Assembly: GCA_019009955.1 (NCBI GenBank)
Contig: CM032230.1
Span: 31,068,501-31,132,500 of the forward strand
DNA length: 64,000 nt
Origin: Riptortus pedestris
Taxonomy: Eukaryota > Arthropoda > Insecta > Hemiptera > Alydidae
Reading direction: 5' to 3'
The notes below the pieces were generated by a model. It searched no databases. It was given only the letters and a program-made list of their open reading frames with translations, and was not told the DNA's origin. Both the position numbers and the translations under genes were made by a program. This document shows positions 44,700 to 55,739 of the stretch, one piece after another; position 1 is the first letter of the stretch; every line of letters starts with the position of its first letter.

Positions 44700-45270
44700 T
44701 GCGTGCCATATATGAAAAAGGAGCCCAGAAAAACGGTAATATTTCGGAATAAGAGGAAGCAAGCAAGTAATAAAACCCAACTTTTATGAACAAAAAAACT
44801 GCGGGGGGTGGGCGGTTGAAATCCAGCAGACATACTTGGGGTGCTGTGTATAGAAGGGGCTTCGATGAAATGAAGACATGAGTAATCCTGAGGTGATTTA
44901 GGACTAGGAGCACCTGGCTCTGCTCGCTGATCTCAGGGCCTAAACGAGGAATTAAACATGACAAATGTGATAGGGGGAAGAGGTCTGGGGAGAGGAACCA
45001 TCGATTTTCCCTTGAGGCACGACTGTATTCTGCTCTTCCATCTCCGACGTGTGCTGCCGCTCTTCCCCCTGGGACCGGCTCAGTATCACGTCTCCATTCC
45101 GCCAGCTTACTTTTCATTCAGAATTGGTCATGTGAAAAATGACTTGGCTCTCTCCTGTTGGCGATTCTTCTCGGGCCTATCCGGGGGAGGGACTCTCTTA
45201 TCCTCGTTTAATATAGGTCCCTTCTCCACCTCCCCCCCCCTTCTATCGTGATATTTAAATTCTTTCCTAG
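44700..45270. other. G+C-richer island, function unknown
   Basis: About 44,800-45,245 is clearly G+C-richer with CpGs and a C-run at the end. Overlapping open stretches on both strands (141 codons minus, 97 plus) have no family motif and look like chance in stop-poor sequence. A promoter or 5' exon is possible. Confidence 0.25.
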
Positions 45271-45374
45271 GTATTTGCCACTACGTCGCTCAGTAAATCT
45301 GGGGATATGAGTGATGAAGGTAGGCAAGCCTTCTATAAAAACGTTTGAACTTCATGCTCCAAAAAGCCCAGAAG

Positions 45375-45545
45375 GCTTTCAGTGACTAGACTTAGAGACA
45401 TACGTTCAATTCCAATGTGCGGTATAAGAATTTATTTAGTGACGAACTTGCTAAATAAAACCCTTAGCCTCATCCAGGCTAGGAAATTATCGGTTTATCT
45501 GTAGATAACCCGGGGTCGATAGCAGCAAAAAGTATACGTAAACCA
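45375..45545 (+). repeat. tRNA-derived SINE, decayed
   Basis: A poor head (GTGACTAGACTTAGAGACAT, with ACGTTCAATTCCAA as B-box) then GAATTTATTTAGTGACGAAC, TAAATAAAACCCTTAGCCTC, CATCCAGGCTAGGAAATTAT, GTAGATAACCC and GCAAAAAGTATACGTAAAC. Confidence 0.7.
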
Positions 45546-45699
45546 ATTCAGGGAAACGTTCACAAAGTTTAATCCTAAACCATATTATCAAATCTGAAGT
45601 TACGTAATATTCATTGCTGTAGGATCCATGGTCCAGGCAGGGAATAATCTTAATTATCAAAGCTTGATCATATATATATATATATATATTTGTAGGATA

Positions 45700-45960
45700 G
45701 CAGAAGTGTAGAAGATGTATTTTTTGTATTTGTTGTTGTTTCTTCGTGGTGATTTCTCCCTTGATCTGAGTCCTCAGGGAAAAAGAGAAAAGAAAGGGGG
45801 CACAAACACGTGGAGTTGTTTCCCGTTGCCTTCCGCTTCACGAAATTCAGCATTGGAGCAAGAGTAGACTGAATTCCATTAATTGTTAGAGCTACATCCC
45901 TCCATAATTCGCGGCCTGTATAGAATGACCTTAAAAGCTGTTGCTTACTAGCCAATGCCT
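45700..45960 (-). repeat. Interspersed repeat, GAAGGCAA-type core
   Basis: On the minus strand: AATTCGTGAAGC is absent but TCGTGAAGCGGAAGGCAACG, GGAAACAACTCCACGTG and a CTGAGGACTCAG inverted motif are present. The GGAAGGCAACGGGAAAC core is a form seen in many insect repeats. A short (TA)n (45,669-45,690) abuts its tail side. Membership with 2,176 and 44,395 is tentative outside the core. Confidence 0.45.
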
Positions 45961-45964
45961 GATA

Positions 45965-47175
45965 TTAGCCATTTTCAGTACGCAGACTGCAACGTAATGT
46001 TTTCTGGGGTATCGGCAAAGAGGATAAACGTAATCTTGATTTCGTGACATCCAAACTGTGCTCTTCATATAAGCTGCTAATACAGCCGTTTTACTCAATC
46101 TATTTCCAATCTTTTCTGAGACAAAACTAACGTTTGATATAGATATTGGACGTCCTCGTACACTCTTGACGTTTAATGTCTTGACACTTTCCAGTTATGG
46201 CTGGCCTTAAGAAAAACTGAATAGGGGCGATGGTAGCAAGTTAATATAAATTAAAAATGAGAATCTTTGCTTTTTAGAGCCTTGAGGTATGGCTTCTTTT
46301 TTAATTGGTTTGTTCAAGAAAAGCAGGGTTACATTCCCAGTATATGAACGCCCTTTCTCGATGGGAAGGGTATTCAGTTTCTTATTTATTTATATTATGA
46401 AAATTAATAAAAGTACCTGGTGGTTTATTTTTATAGCTTACTTTATCAAGGTAAAATCATCAATGCCAATAATTTCATAGGTTCCATACTTTAATGCTAT
46501 TTCCTTCATATTTAGTACTTGTTTTCATCGTTCATCCGTTGTAGTAATTTCACACTTAATAATTAATTTAAGTTTTACAAAAACATGTAGTTCTTGTTTC
46601 TACTATTTAATTTATAAGATTTTGCCATTCAATATTTTTATTTTTGAAAGGATATTAAATTTGGTTTGGTTTCGAACCATATTCTTTTTTGTAGATCATG
46701 GTGCACTGTTTATATTGTATTTAAATGTTGGATCTGTTATTGATTGGCTTACTTCAATATTTGTTGAAGGTGTGATATTCTGTGACTCTTTTTACTTCAT
46801 TGTTTGATGAACCCACTTTCAGTAATTTCGGCGTGACACCTGTTAGTCAGTAGTAAAACAGAAAAAGGGCTAGCCACGAAGTTCCTTATATAGAAATGTT
46901 TTCCCGAAGAGTTCTTCTTTTCATGACTACTGAGGGACTAATGAGGGGGAGGGCAATTAAATAGGGGAGAAATAAAAAATAGATATTTTCTCCGTATGTT
47001 ATTAGAGATACAAATATATGTGTGGAGACTTTATGTTCTGTGACATTTTTCGATCCAAACAATTGGAACGGTATATCGTATATTGCTTACAGTGCAATCA
47101 AAAATTGTTTTAATTTAATTTAATAAGAGTAAAAGGAAGTCAATTAGCTCCCACATCGGATCGGCTTTGTAAATG
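45965..47175. other. Mostly unique A+T-rich sequence
   Basis: No gene. About 46,940-47,090 faintly resembles an ancient HelA core (TTTTTCGATCCAAACAATTG, GAACGGTATATCG). Confidence 0.35.
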
Positions 47176-47370
47176 GTGCCTGAAGATGGAGCTAGTGCTT
47201 TGAAAGTGCACTCAGTCTTAATAAATATTAATAGGGGTCGTTCCTCTGCCACCATCCCTGGTGGGATTAAATGGATTAAAATTTCTGTGAGGGGGAGAAT
47301 TTATCGCAGTATAGATATGTATACGATTTTGTTTGATTTATTATAATTGTAAATCCTGCGGAAATATAGG

Positions 47371-48165
47371 GCATTCGATACCGTCGGCTGACCAAGCGGG
47401 AAGCACGAAGTGGCCAAATTAATTCCTCCCACATTCAGCCAATGACCCAGATATTGTGCATGCTGATGACATTGCCATCGTTGTATGCCGACGTTTCGGA
47501 AACTCTCAAAGCCCCACTCAGCGCCCCGTATTTAATAATTATCGGGTAATCTACGTGTTGCTAACGTGCTTAACAGGTCTGCTCTGGTATTTTGCGCCTT
47601 ATAAGAAACACTGAACACACAAGCAGCTCAATACTTCTCAACCCCCGGTGGCGAGAAGACTCTGAAGTCTGGACATCTTTCGTAGATAGCCTATTTTAGA
47701 GTATTCTGGCATAATCACTTCAGGCTTTGAATCATCGATTAAAAAGAACTCTATAATATTAGTTACAGACAATAGAAATTAATGAATTAAAACAAAACCT
47801 TACCGATGAACAATTCCATGATTTATACAAGGAACTCTCATTACACACCAACCATTAGAATACACTAATGTAAATAATCTACATTAGTTAGTAAATAATC
47901 TAGGACAGAAATTCTCAACTTGACAAAGAAGCCTTGGATTAGACGTGACACCGCCAAATGCTGTCTGCGTAACCTCCAGCAACCTGAAGACACCTATCAC
48001 TTCCTAGCTGTTTATCCCATTCTCCGGCAGTTCCGCCGCAGCATTTGGTCAAATTATTCTCAGCAATGATCAAGTAATAGCCATCCTGAACGGAGGAGAT
48101 TACATTAACTTGAATAAATACCGTAAGAGTGCTGGAATATCACAGGCTCCTTTGTTTTCAGCTTA
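47371..48165 (+). pseudogene. Non-LTR retrotransposon ORF2 relic (RT fragments and C-terminal Cys/His region)
   Basis: AFDTV at 47,371-47,385 matches RT motif A. In another frame DIVHADDIAIVV at about 47,453-47,488 matches the RT catalytic loop (Y/F-ADD), with H for the aromatic residue. At 47,959-48,060 CLRNLQQPEDTYHFLAVYP, then LRQFRRSIW, matches the C-terminal C..C......H....C region of Jockey/R1-type elements, with the last Cys now Tyr. It is followed by a stop, then ILNGGDYINLNKYRKSAG, the usual N..D...L..Y...a...R end. Frameshifts, stops and a large internal loss make it non-functional. Confidence 0.65.
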
Positions 48166-48450
48166 ATTTATAGCTTCAGTTGTTCATTTCTGTTCTTATG
48201 TAACAGAAACATTTCCACCATTACTATCATTTTCTCTATTGAACATCAATATTATGTAATATAATTACAAATTATTTTTATAATCTTACGTAAATGTTTA
48301 TATAGAATACTTTATCGTACTCGTGCTAACCACATATACCAAGCACTTTGTAAATTATTATACACTTCTGAAATAATTGTAATTTAATTTAATAGAAAAT
48401 AAATTTACTTTATTACTACTTTACTTTACCACTGGTATGTAGTACAGTGT

Positions 48451-48510
48451 TAAAACGCCCGTCGCGCAGGCATTTCATTAACTAATCCGATTTCCATTTA
48501 CAATTACACA
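48451..48510 (+). repeat. HelA 5'-end fragment
   Basis: AAAACGCCCGTCGCGCAGGC, then TTAACTAATCCGATTTCC and TTTACAATTACACAATA: the 5' terminus with many changes. Confidence 0.5.
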
Positions 48511-48611
48511 ATAAACATTTTTGAACTATTCACTAAGATCTGGTCGAAGTTCAGTTTTGCCATTGTAATGGACACACTGATTAAGTAATAAGGCTAACAA
48601 CAATTGCTAAA

Positions 48612-48800
48612 ATATATATATACGTCCGGTAACACTCTAGACTAAAATATTTGACTTGATTGTTACGCAACTCAATATAAAACTGTTTCACTTAAAGCTC
48701 CAAATTTGGCAAACGGGGATGGACAGAGAGTATAACATTTAAAAACGATGTAACTAGGTATTATGCGACGCATGGAGAAAAATATTTAATAACCAATATT
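48612..48800 (-). repeat. HelA core, ancient
   Basis: TATATATATACGTCCGGTAA, CACTCTAGAC, TTGACTTGATTGTTACGCAA, AACTGTTTCACTTAAAGC and TATTATGCGACGCATGGAGA follow the family order in reverse orientation. Confidence 0.5.
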
Positions 48801-49018
48801 TTTTCCAATTTATTTTTAACCATTTTTAGGCTAAAAAGTGTTGCTATAACTGTATTCTTGACGACTGACATGTTCGTTGTCGTTTTGAACCTTCGATAAA
48901 CCTTCACTTATACTGTAATGCTTTTACATTAAATTAATGTATCACTGAATACTAGGGGTTTTTACTAGGAGAAATATATATTTTTTATATATTTGGCATT
49001 GTAGACCGTTGAGATCTT

Positions 49019-49019
<1 letters not shown>

Positions 49020-49067
<48 letters not shown>

Positions 49068-49555
49068 TTTGTCTGTACCGATTACTTTACCGCTGTAGCG
49101 ATCGCAATTTTTGTCTTATCATTACGAAACTTGATATATAATCGTTTTATACAAAAAAAAAAAGATGAAGTTCGTAAACGGCTGAAATCGGACAAGGGGA
49201 GAGGGGTTTAGAGGGGGATAATGTCGAAAATTCTTAATATCTCCGTTATTATGCTTCGGGTCGAAAAATTGTATAGAACCAATCTTATTGCAATTTAATG
49301 TTCTATAAATGTTGTTATGTACATGTTTTCACTATCTTGATTATTATCTGAGATATTTGCATTTTTTAGTTTTCGGTCTTCAGTAAAGCCCCACTCCTAC
49401 TCATCTCATATTAACAATATTCTATTATGTTATGAAGCACTTTATCTGAAGCTTAAATACCAAATATTGTTCTCATTGAACTTTTAAGTTTTGAGATAAA
49501 TGAAAACACGTGGGAAATCTGCTTAGTTAACGCAGCCCCTGCGTGGCGGACTTTT
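49020..49555 (-). repeat. HelA copy, long-arm subtype, 3' end missing
   Basis: It starts at the (TA)n tract (49,020-49,064) and runs through GCGATCGCAATTTTTGTCTT, TTCGTAAACGGCTGAAATCG, TCTTCAGTAAAGCCCCACTC and AAGCTTAAATACCAAATATT to GCAGCCCCTGCGTGGCGGAC and TTTT. The part beyond the microsatellite is lost. Its 5' end abuts the tRNA-like segment at 49,561. Confidence 0.85.
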
Positions 49556-49560
49556 CTTAA

Positions 49561-49654
49561 GCGGGTCTCGAACCTGCACCTACTTTTACCTTCAGCTTAC
49601 TGAGGATGGTGGTAGATGTACCCAAGCTTTTACCCGCTATTCCACCAGCTCCCC
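49561..49654 (-). repeat. tRNA-like sequence (pseudogene or head of a second SINE)
   Basis: Read on the minus strand, GGGGAGCTGGTGGAATAGCG, GGTAAAAGCTTGGG and GGTGCAGGTTCGAGACCCGC give an A-box (TGGTGGAATAGCGG), a class II length with an extra arm, and a perfect B-box (GGTTCGAGACC). The 3' acceptor strand (expected GCTCCCC) is missing because a HelA copy ends 6 bp away. A functional tRNA is therefore excluded. Confidence 0.6.
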
Positions 49655-49892
49655 ATTACAAAAGGAAACACACACACACTGTATTTTTTCTCAAAAATGT
49701 GTGAATTATCTCCTATCACATTTTTTCAATCCGATACATTCGAACACAAATATGCTATATCACATGAAAATGAATTTTAATTGAAGTGCAACCAAACATT
49801 TTGTTTATTTAATTGAATTCGATTACAATAAAGTCATATGTATGGTGCCCATAGCAGTTTTTTTTTATTTTGAGGAGGGACACATGATGACA

Positions 49893-49975
49893 ACAATAGG
49901 AATTTATTTAGTTACGAATTTTTAAATAAAAACTTTAATCACCTCGTGTCTAGAAAAGGTAACCTGTTGATTAGC
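49893..49975 (+). repeat. SINE body fragment
   Basis: CAATAGGAATTTATTTAGTT, AAAACTTTAATCACCTCGTG, CTAGAAAAGG and GATTAGCCGTAAAGG; the head is missing. Confidence 0.6.
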
Positions 49976-49979
49976 CGTA

Positions 49980-50505
49980 AAGGATTTTAATGAATGTCAT
50001 TTTTATTTTGCGAAATGATCAAATTTTAAAAATATGAATGATAATATTTTTTTTTATTTTAAAATAATAGGAGTATGAGCTGTCAAGACTGGTTTGTAAT
50101 ATAAGTCTGTGCTGTAAGAAATTATTTTGAGATAATATATAGTAGGACGTGCCTGGGAATGAATATAAGGACTGTAGACGAAGGAGTGAGTTTTTACTGG
50201 CCCCATGACGGTGGGAAGTAAGGCGCTGGGGGACAATTCACTTTCCACCCCCGACCCACCCCTAATCCGCCATTTTACATTTCAGCTCAAATATTCTCCC
50301 TTCTCACCTTATTGGGCACATTCTCAAAGCTCACGCGCTCTAATTTATAACTTTAATTGCTGTCACTTGGATATTTTATCTCCCCATGTTGGCGGGCCGT
50401 CTGTTTGAGGGAATTAAAACTCCAGTATGACATAACTGATAACAAAATAAATTCACACAATACAGCTCATTCGATAGTAACTCATAACAAAAAAACAAAA
50501 AAGCA
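49980..50505. other. Unique sequence, G+C-richer at 50,180-50,400
   Basis: No gene is supported; two overlapping open stretches on opposite strands have no motif. Confidence 0.35.
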
Positions 50506-50510
50506 ATAAA

Positions 50511-51716
50511 AAAGTCCGTCACGCAGGGGCTGCGTAAACTAAGCAGATTTCCCACGTGAAGTTTTACAATAGAGAAATTCCAGTCAAGGAGCCAGTCAAG
50601 GAAACGGCCAAACTAGCCTTTGGCGGGAAAGTAACTCTCGTCCGTTAGGCTCCGAGATTAAATTAAAAACAATTCAATCTCAAAAAAACAATAAGAACAC
50701 AAAAGATGGACTTACCTCTAATGATAGTATTGCTCTGAACACTTATTACACCAACACCTAATAGTACCGAAGAATAGCTATTATTTGTAAGACTTAATAC
50801 TGCGGTGAATATTAAGTAAACATATAAAGGGCAAGTCAAATAATAAGAACCTTCCTGATAGCAAACAGTCTGAGTTGTAAACAATCAGGTTAGCCAGCTT
50901 TTACCGGAAATAAAAGCAATTACGGAAATATATTTGAATATAAGTTATAAATTTTATATATAACACTTCCGTGAATATTAGTGAATAATTACAAACGGCA
51001 ATGAGAAATCTTTCAGTGAATTTACAATATAAGTTAATAGTCCCTACAACGTAAAACGGCTGGATTTTAAACAAACAGGTTAGCCAACCTTGTAGCGCAG
51101 TATCGATAGATAGACCGGAAAAACAAACAATTAAAGAAATATATCTGAATATAAAATATTAATTTTATTGGAAACTATTTACTATAGTTAGTGGAATAAT
51201 TTGAAATGAATCAAAATAATTTCTATCTCAATCACTCAGATTTTTGTAATCCTAGAAAAAGGGGGGGGGGAGGGTCAACAGAACGTATTTGTTTGTACCT
51301 CGTAAAATAAAGCTTTGTTGAAAACAATATTTTGTATTTAACCTAATAATGAGGTGGTTAATGAGATATCAGCTTATTATTAATATGTCCCTAGTAGGAG
51401 TGGGGGTTTACTGAAAGCGGAACTCATTACAAAAAATAAAAATATCTCGGTTAATACTCATTATACGGAATATATTTATAGAACAATATTTATAGTAAAT
51501 GTAATTTGCAATAAGATTGATTATATACAATTTTTCGATCCGACGTATAGTAACGGAGATATTTTGAATTTTCGAAAATCCTCCCCTCTAAACCCCCCTC
51601 CCACTGGTCCGATTTCAGCCGTTAACGAACTTGATCTTTCTTTTTACATAAAACGACTAAATTTCGAGTTTCGTAACGATCAAACAAAAATTGCGACCGC
51701 TGGAGTGGTAACAGAG

Positions 51717-51778
<62 letters not shown>

Positions 51779-51905
51779 TTTTGAACGGACCTCATTTTCG
51801 TCATCTACTAAGTAGGATCGATGGACATTTGAAGAAAAATGTCGAAAATTCCGTCATGAGTACAACCTCAATAGCTGATTTCCCTTAAGGGAAATCTGCT
51901 AACAA
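50511..51905 (+). repeat. HelA copy, longest (about 1.4 kb), extra internal sequence
   Basis: AAAAAGTCCGTCACGCAGGG to CCCTTAAGGGAAATCTGCTAA. The 5' arm has two kinds of sequence in series, including GAAATCTTTCAGTGAATTTA (the third arm type) and a G-run near 51,257-51,270. It then has the long-arm GAGTGGGGGTTTACTGAAAG and the usual core. (TA)n at 51,718-51,774. A diverged internal duplication (GTTAGCCAGCTTTTACCGG.. and GTTAGCCAACCTTGTAGCG..) lies at about 50,889 and 51,081. Confidence 0.85.
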
Positions 51906-51956
51906 AACCGATGAGCAGAAGTAAATAAGGGTTCATGGAAGGCTGACAATTAAGTA

Positions 51957-52237
51957 ATGTACCAGACTCGTTTAATAGTCAAGATAAAGAAAATGTGTAA
52001 AGAAAGACATTTATATATCTATAAAAACGCAATAAGATTGGCTCTGCACAATTTTTCGGCCCGTCTTTTAATAACAGAGATATTTCGAATTTATAAAATT
52101 CCCCTCATTTTAACCTCCCCCCTTCCAACTGGGCCAATTCCAACCATTAACGAACTTGATCTTTAGTTCTGCATAAAACGTTTAAAAACCGAGCATCGTA
52201 GCAAAAAAACAAAGATTACGACCTTTAGGGGATAACA

Positions 52238-52321
<84 letters not shown>

Positions 52322-52491
52322 AACCACTCTCATTTCAGATAAAAATCTGTGTGTGTATGTGTATATATATAGTTTGGAACGGACTTCATTTTCATCATCT
52401 CCTTGGTAGGCCCGATGGATATTTGAAGAAATTTTTCGAACATCGCGCGTACAACCTCAATTGCTGCCTTCCTCTGCGGGAAATCTGCTAC
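51957..52491 (+). repeat. HelA copy, 5' truncated, diverged, two TA tracts
   Basis: AATAAGATTGGCTCTGCACA, ATTTTTCGGCCCGTC, CATTAACGAACTTGATCTTT, then (TA)n 52,241-52,316, a non-family spacer, TATATATATAGTTTGGAACG and GGGAAATCTGCTACAA. It lies about 50 bp after the previous copy in the same orientation. Confidence 0.8.
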
Positions 52492-52605
52492 AACTAACTT
52501 CCACGGTTCATAGGATTTCCTTTTTTTCCGTGAGCTGGTTTCTTCAACAAAACGAGCTGGGAATCCTCAGTTACTAACAGCATTGCGTTTTCCGAATAAC
52601 GCTTT

Positions 52606-52870
52606 TAGCAAATTTCCCTTAAAGAATATAAGTTACTACGGCGAATTTCTTCAAAAACAAATATTCTAAATATCTCTTCTATTATGAATCACATGGAAAA
52701 ATGTTATTCTATATACCTACTCTATTGAAAAATAAGTATGTCCTGTTGCTCTATTGTTCTCTTATTCAAAAATAAACTGTGATAATTTCCCTTCTCAGAT
52801 TTCAGCCTTTACTAAACCATTTCTACTCATCTAACATTAATCATAACCCAATAAAACACGAAATGTCGCA
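52606..52870 (-). repeat. HelA copy, ancient
   Basis: CTTTTAGCAAATTTCCCTTA, AAATATCTCTTCTATTATGA, TTTCAGCCTTTACTAAACCA and TTCTACTCATCTAAC follow the family order in reverse with large gaps. Confidence 0.45.
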
Positions 52871-53249
52871 TTCCAAGCAGAAAATTCACGTATTTTGTAA
52901 GGATCTAAAAAAATGAGATCTCCAAAATTATTATTTTTTTAAGGGCCCTCCTGGGAAACGTCGCTGCTAAAAAAATTAGAGATATTTGTATTTGTAATTA
53001 TCGTTAACATATACCTAGAGCAATTATATTTTCCTTAGAATCTATCATTTCCAACCTAAGTTTAAACTCCTAAGAGTCAAAATAAATTAAATCAGCCAAA
53101 TAAATAAACAAGCTCATGACGATCAGCCTCACCAAGGTGGTTAAGTAGTCATAATATCCAGTCTTCCTTTAATACACAGCCCGCTGTCTGTCCTGAAACA
53201 AACTGAACGGTCTTGAAAAGTAGTTCTATTATTGGCAGTATATGGAATC

Positions 53250-53371
53250 TTTTAGCAGATTTCCCTTAAGGGAAATCAGCTATTGAGGTCGTACTCATGA
53301 CGCGAATTTCGAAAAATTTCTTCAAATGTCCATCGATCCTACCCAGGAGATGACGAAAATGAGGTCCGTTC

Positions 53372-53449
<78 letters not shown>

Positions 53450-53931
53450 TAACTCTCTAGCGGTCGCAATTTTTGTTTGATCATTACCAAACTCATTTTG
53501 TAATCGTTTTATGTAAAAAGAAAGATCACGTTCGTTAATGGCTGAAATCGGACCAGTGGAGGGGGGGGTTTAGAGGAGGGAATTTTCGGAAAATTCGAAA
53601 TATCTCCGTTATTATGCGTCGGATCGAAAAATTGTATAGAATCAATCTTATTGTAAATTAAATTTACTATAAATATTGTTCTATACATTTATTCTGTATC
53701 TTGAATATTAACCGAGATATTTGCATTTGTATTCTGCATTGGTCGGCAGGAGTGAGCTGTTTGGTACTTTCCGAAGAGAGCTCTGGCCGTTTTCGGAACT
53801 ATTCGTCCGTCGTGTATAAGTTTAGTGATCCCTTACTACTTACTACACTTGTTATTGGGCAGATTTCTCTATTGTGAAACTTCACTCTGGGAAATCTGTT
53901 TAGTTTACGCAGCCCCTGCGTGACGGACTTT
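53250..53931 (-). repeat. HelA copy, complete, expanded (TA)n
   Basis: TTTTAGCAGATTTCCCTTAA to GCGTGACGGACTTT. (TA)n at 53,377-53,443. The arm (GAGAGCTCTGGCCG) matches 14,784. Flanks AATC and CCTTG show no target duplication. Confidence 0.92.
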
Positions 53932-53934
53932 CCT

Positions 53935-54920
53935 TGTTTCTGAATGGGAATGAAAGTGGATAGACAAATACACACACATGTAAAACTTGTAAGTTGGGCA
54001 TATCCATACTGGGTCAAAAAAAAGTTTTACTTTTTGTCTATTCTAGATAGAATTTTGATTAGCATTGTCATATTTTATCTTATGAACCATTAATACAGAA
54101 ATCAAATTTAAACTCTATTAAAAAAATGTCTAAGTTGATTGTAAAGGTTATATAACAAAGGGCGGTTAGCCTTAATTTGGATTATAGATAAACAGAAAAA
54201 TGGTAAAATCATGGGCATCCCATGTTTTAGGCCTCGGATCAAAAGATTGGCGTTTTAGAATTTAACTTATTAACAATGTATTTTAATCTAATTTTGTACT
54301 ACCTTTTTTTCCTTCTAACTCGAATACTTATGAATAAAACTAGTAATAAAAATTGTAATGGTTGTAAAAAAAAAGAAATACATTCGGCTTTAAATTTAGC
54401 AACTATTCAAATTAATGAAGAAATTGAATTTAAATTCTGTTAAATGATCCATTAAGGAGAGTTTTAAAGGCCTATATAAATTTAAGGCGGATTAACAATT
54501 CTAAAAACACTGTAGCCCTCTTCAATTGAACTTATTACTTCTATTTAATCATTCTGTAATTAACTCCGAGCCAATGAATTACTGCTGAAGTTAAGAGAAA
54601 TGCTGCAATCGAATTATTAAGCTTAGTGTACATACTAAATTTGGCCAGAGTGGATTTCGGAGTTCAACTATGTACTCGTTGATACAGAATAAATAGTAAC
54701 TTCTCATGGGATTAACGTTTTGTCCTCACAAGTGTTATTGAATGTTATAACTTATTGCAGTTCATAAACTTCCAAAAGCACAGCCAACGCTTTTACGTGA
54801 ACAAAAATACGAAACTAGAAAGCCATTGCAAACATTTATATAGGCTTGTTTTAAACCATTCTCCACAGTAGTGAGCAATGTCTCTATAGTCTTAACACTG
54901 GCGTGTATCTTTGTACCAAG
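53935..54920. other. A+T-rich unique sequence
   Basis: Nothing recognised until the tail-like hairpin at 54,925. Confidence 0.4.
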
Positions 54921-54924
54921 GCAT

Positions 54925-54972
54925 CTGATGATGTCACGCCAAAGCCGTGACTACATCAAAGTGCTGAAATAA
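54925..54972 (+). other. Retroelement-tail-like hairpin
   Basis: CTGATGA, a stem GTCACG/CGTGAC, then CATCAAAGTGCTGAAATAAA. The order resembles tails of retroelements with a GAAACGTGCTG..AATAAA ending; GAAA is CAAA here. No coding relic adjoins. Confidence 0.35.
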
Positions 54973-55329
54973 ATTACGTGGTGGGAAGACTTTTTGTTTA
55001 TATGACCGGCATCACAAAAATCCTGCTATTGTTATACAAAATAAACGGGGGTGGGGTATTACTAATGTTTGGTATGTTGGGATCTCAATAGATACGTGCA
55101 AGATTGATTTCATTACCCTTTTCGAACCAATTAATAATATCAGTGATATTTTGTTATCCCTCAGCTAAACACTCTCTATTCCTAGTTCATCCATTTAAGC
55201 CATTAACAAATATGACCATTAGTTTTGAAAGAAACAGTTAAATATTCAGTATGTTATAGATAAAATATAAATTTCAAAATCAAGACCAGAAAATCTTAAA
55301 TGATTAAGCCATCAGACTACGTATCTGCT

Positions 55330-55735
55330 TTTCTCACATAGTAAAAGTTCAATAAACACATTATCTTCGAATAAAGCCATCCGCTTACTGTTAATATGAC
55401 ATAAGTAGGCTTTACTGAAGGCTGAAAACCAAAAAATGCATCTCGCATCCAAGATAATGGAAAAACGAATATACCATTTACAGGGCATTACATTTTTTAT
55501 AAAATTGGTAACATTTTTCGATAAGGTGCATAATAACGGAAATATCTTTAGTTTTACAAAAACCTCATATATTTCGACTTTGGCAACAACAAAACAAACA
55601 TTGCGACCGCTAGAGCGGTAACAGATTTCATTTTCATCATCTCCTGAGTAGGATCGATGGCCATTTAAGAAATTAATAGAAAATTTCGTCGTGAGTACAA
55701 CCTCAATAGCTGATTTCACTTAAGGGAAATACACT
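55330..55735 (+). repeat. HelA copy, long-arm subtype, C-rich block lost
   Basis: TTCTCACATAGTAAAAGTTC, ATAAGTAGGCTTTACTGAAG, ACATTTTTCGATAAGGTGCA, GCGACCGCTAGAGCGGTAAC and TGATTTCACTTAAGGGAAAT. The microsatellite is gone: AACAGATTTCATTTTCATCA joins directly. About 55,090-55,250 before it resembles another, older core. Confidence 0.75.
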
Positions 55736-55739
55736 AACT

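Noticed and set aside
54925..54960. Functional hammerhead ribozyme
   Set aside because: The CTGATGA and stem II are there, but GAAA is replaced by CAAA after two extra bases, so the core is not intact.
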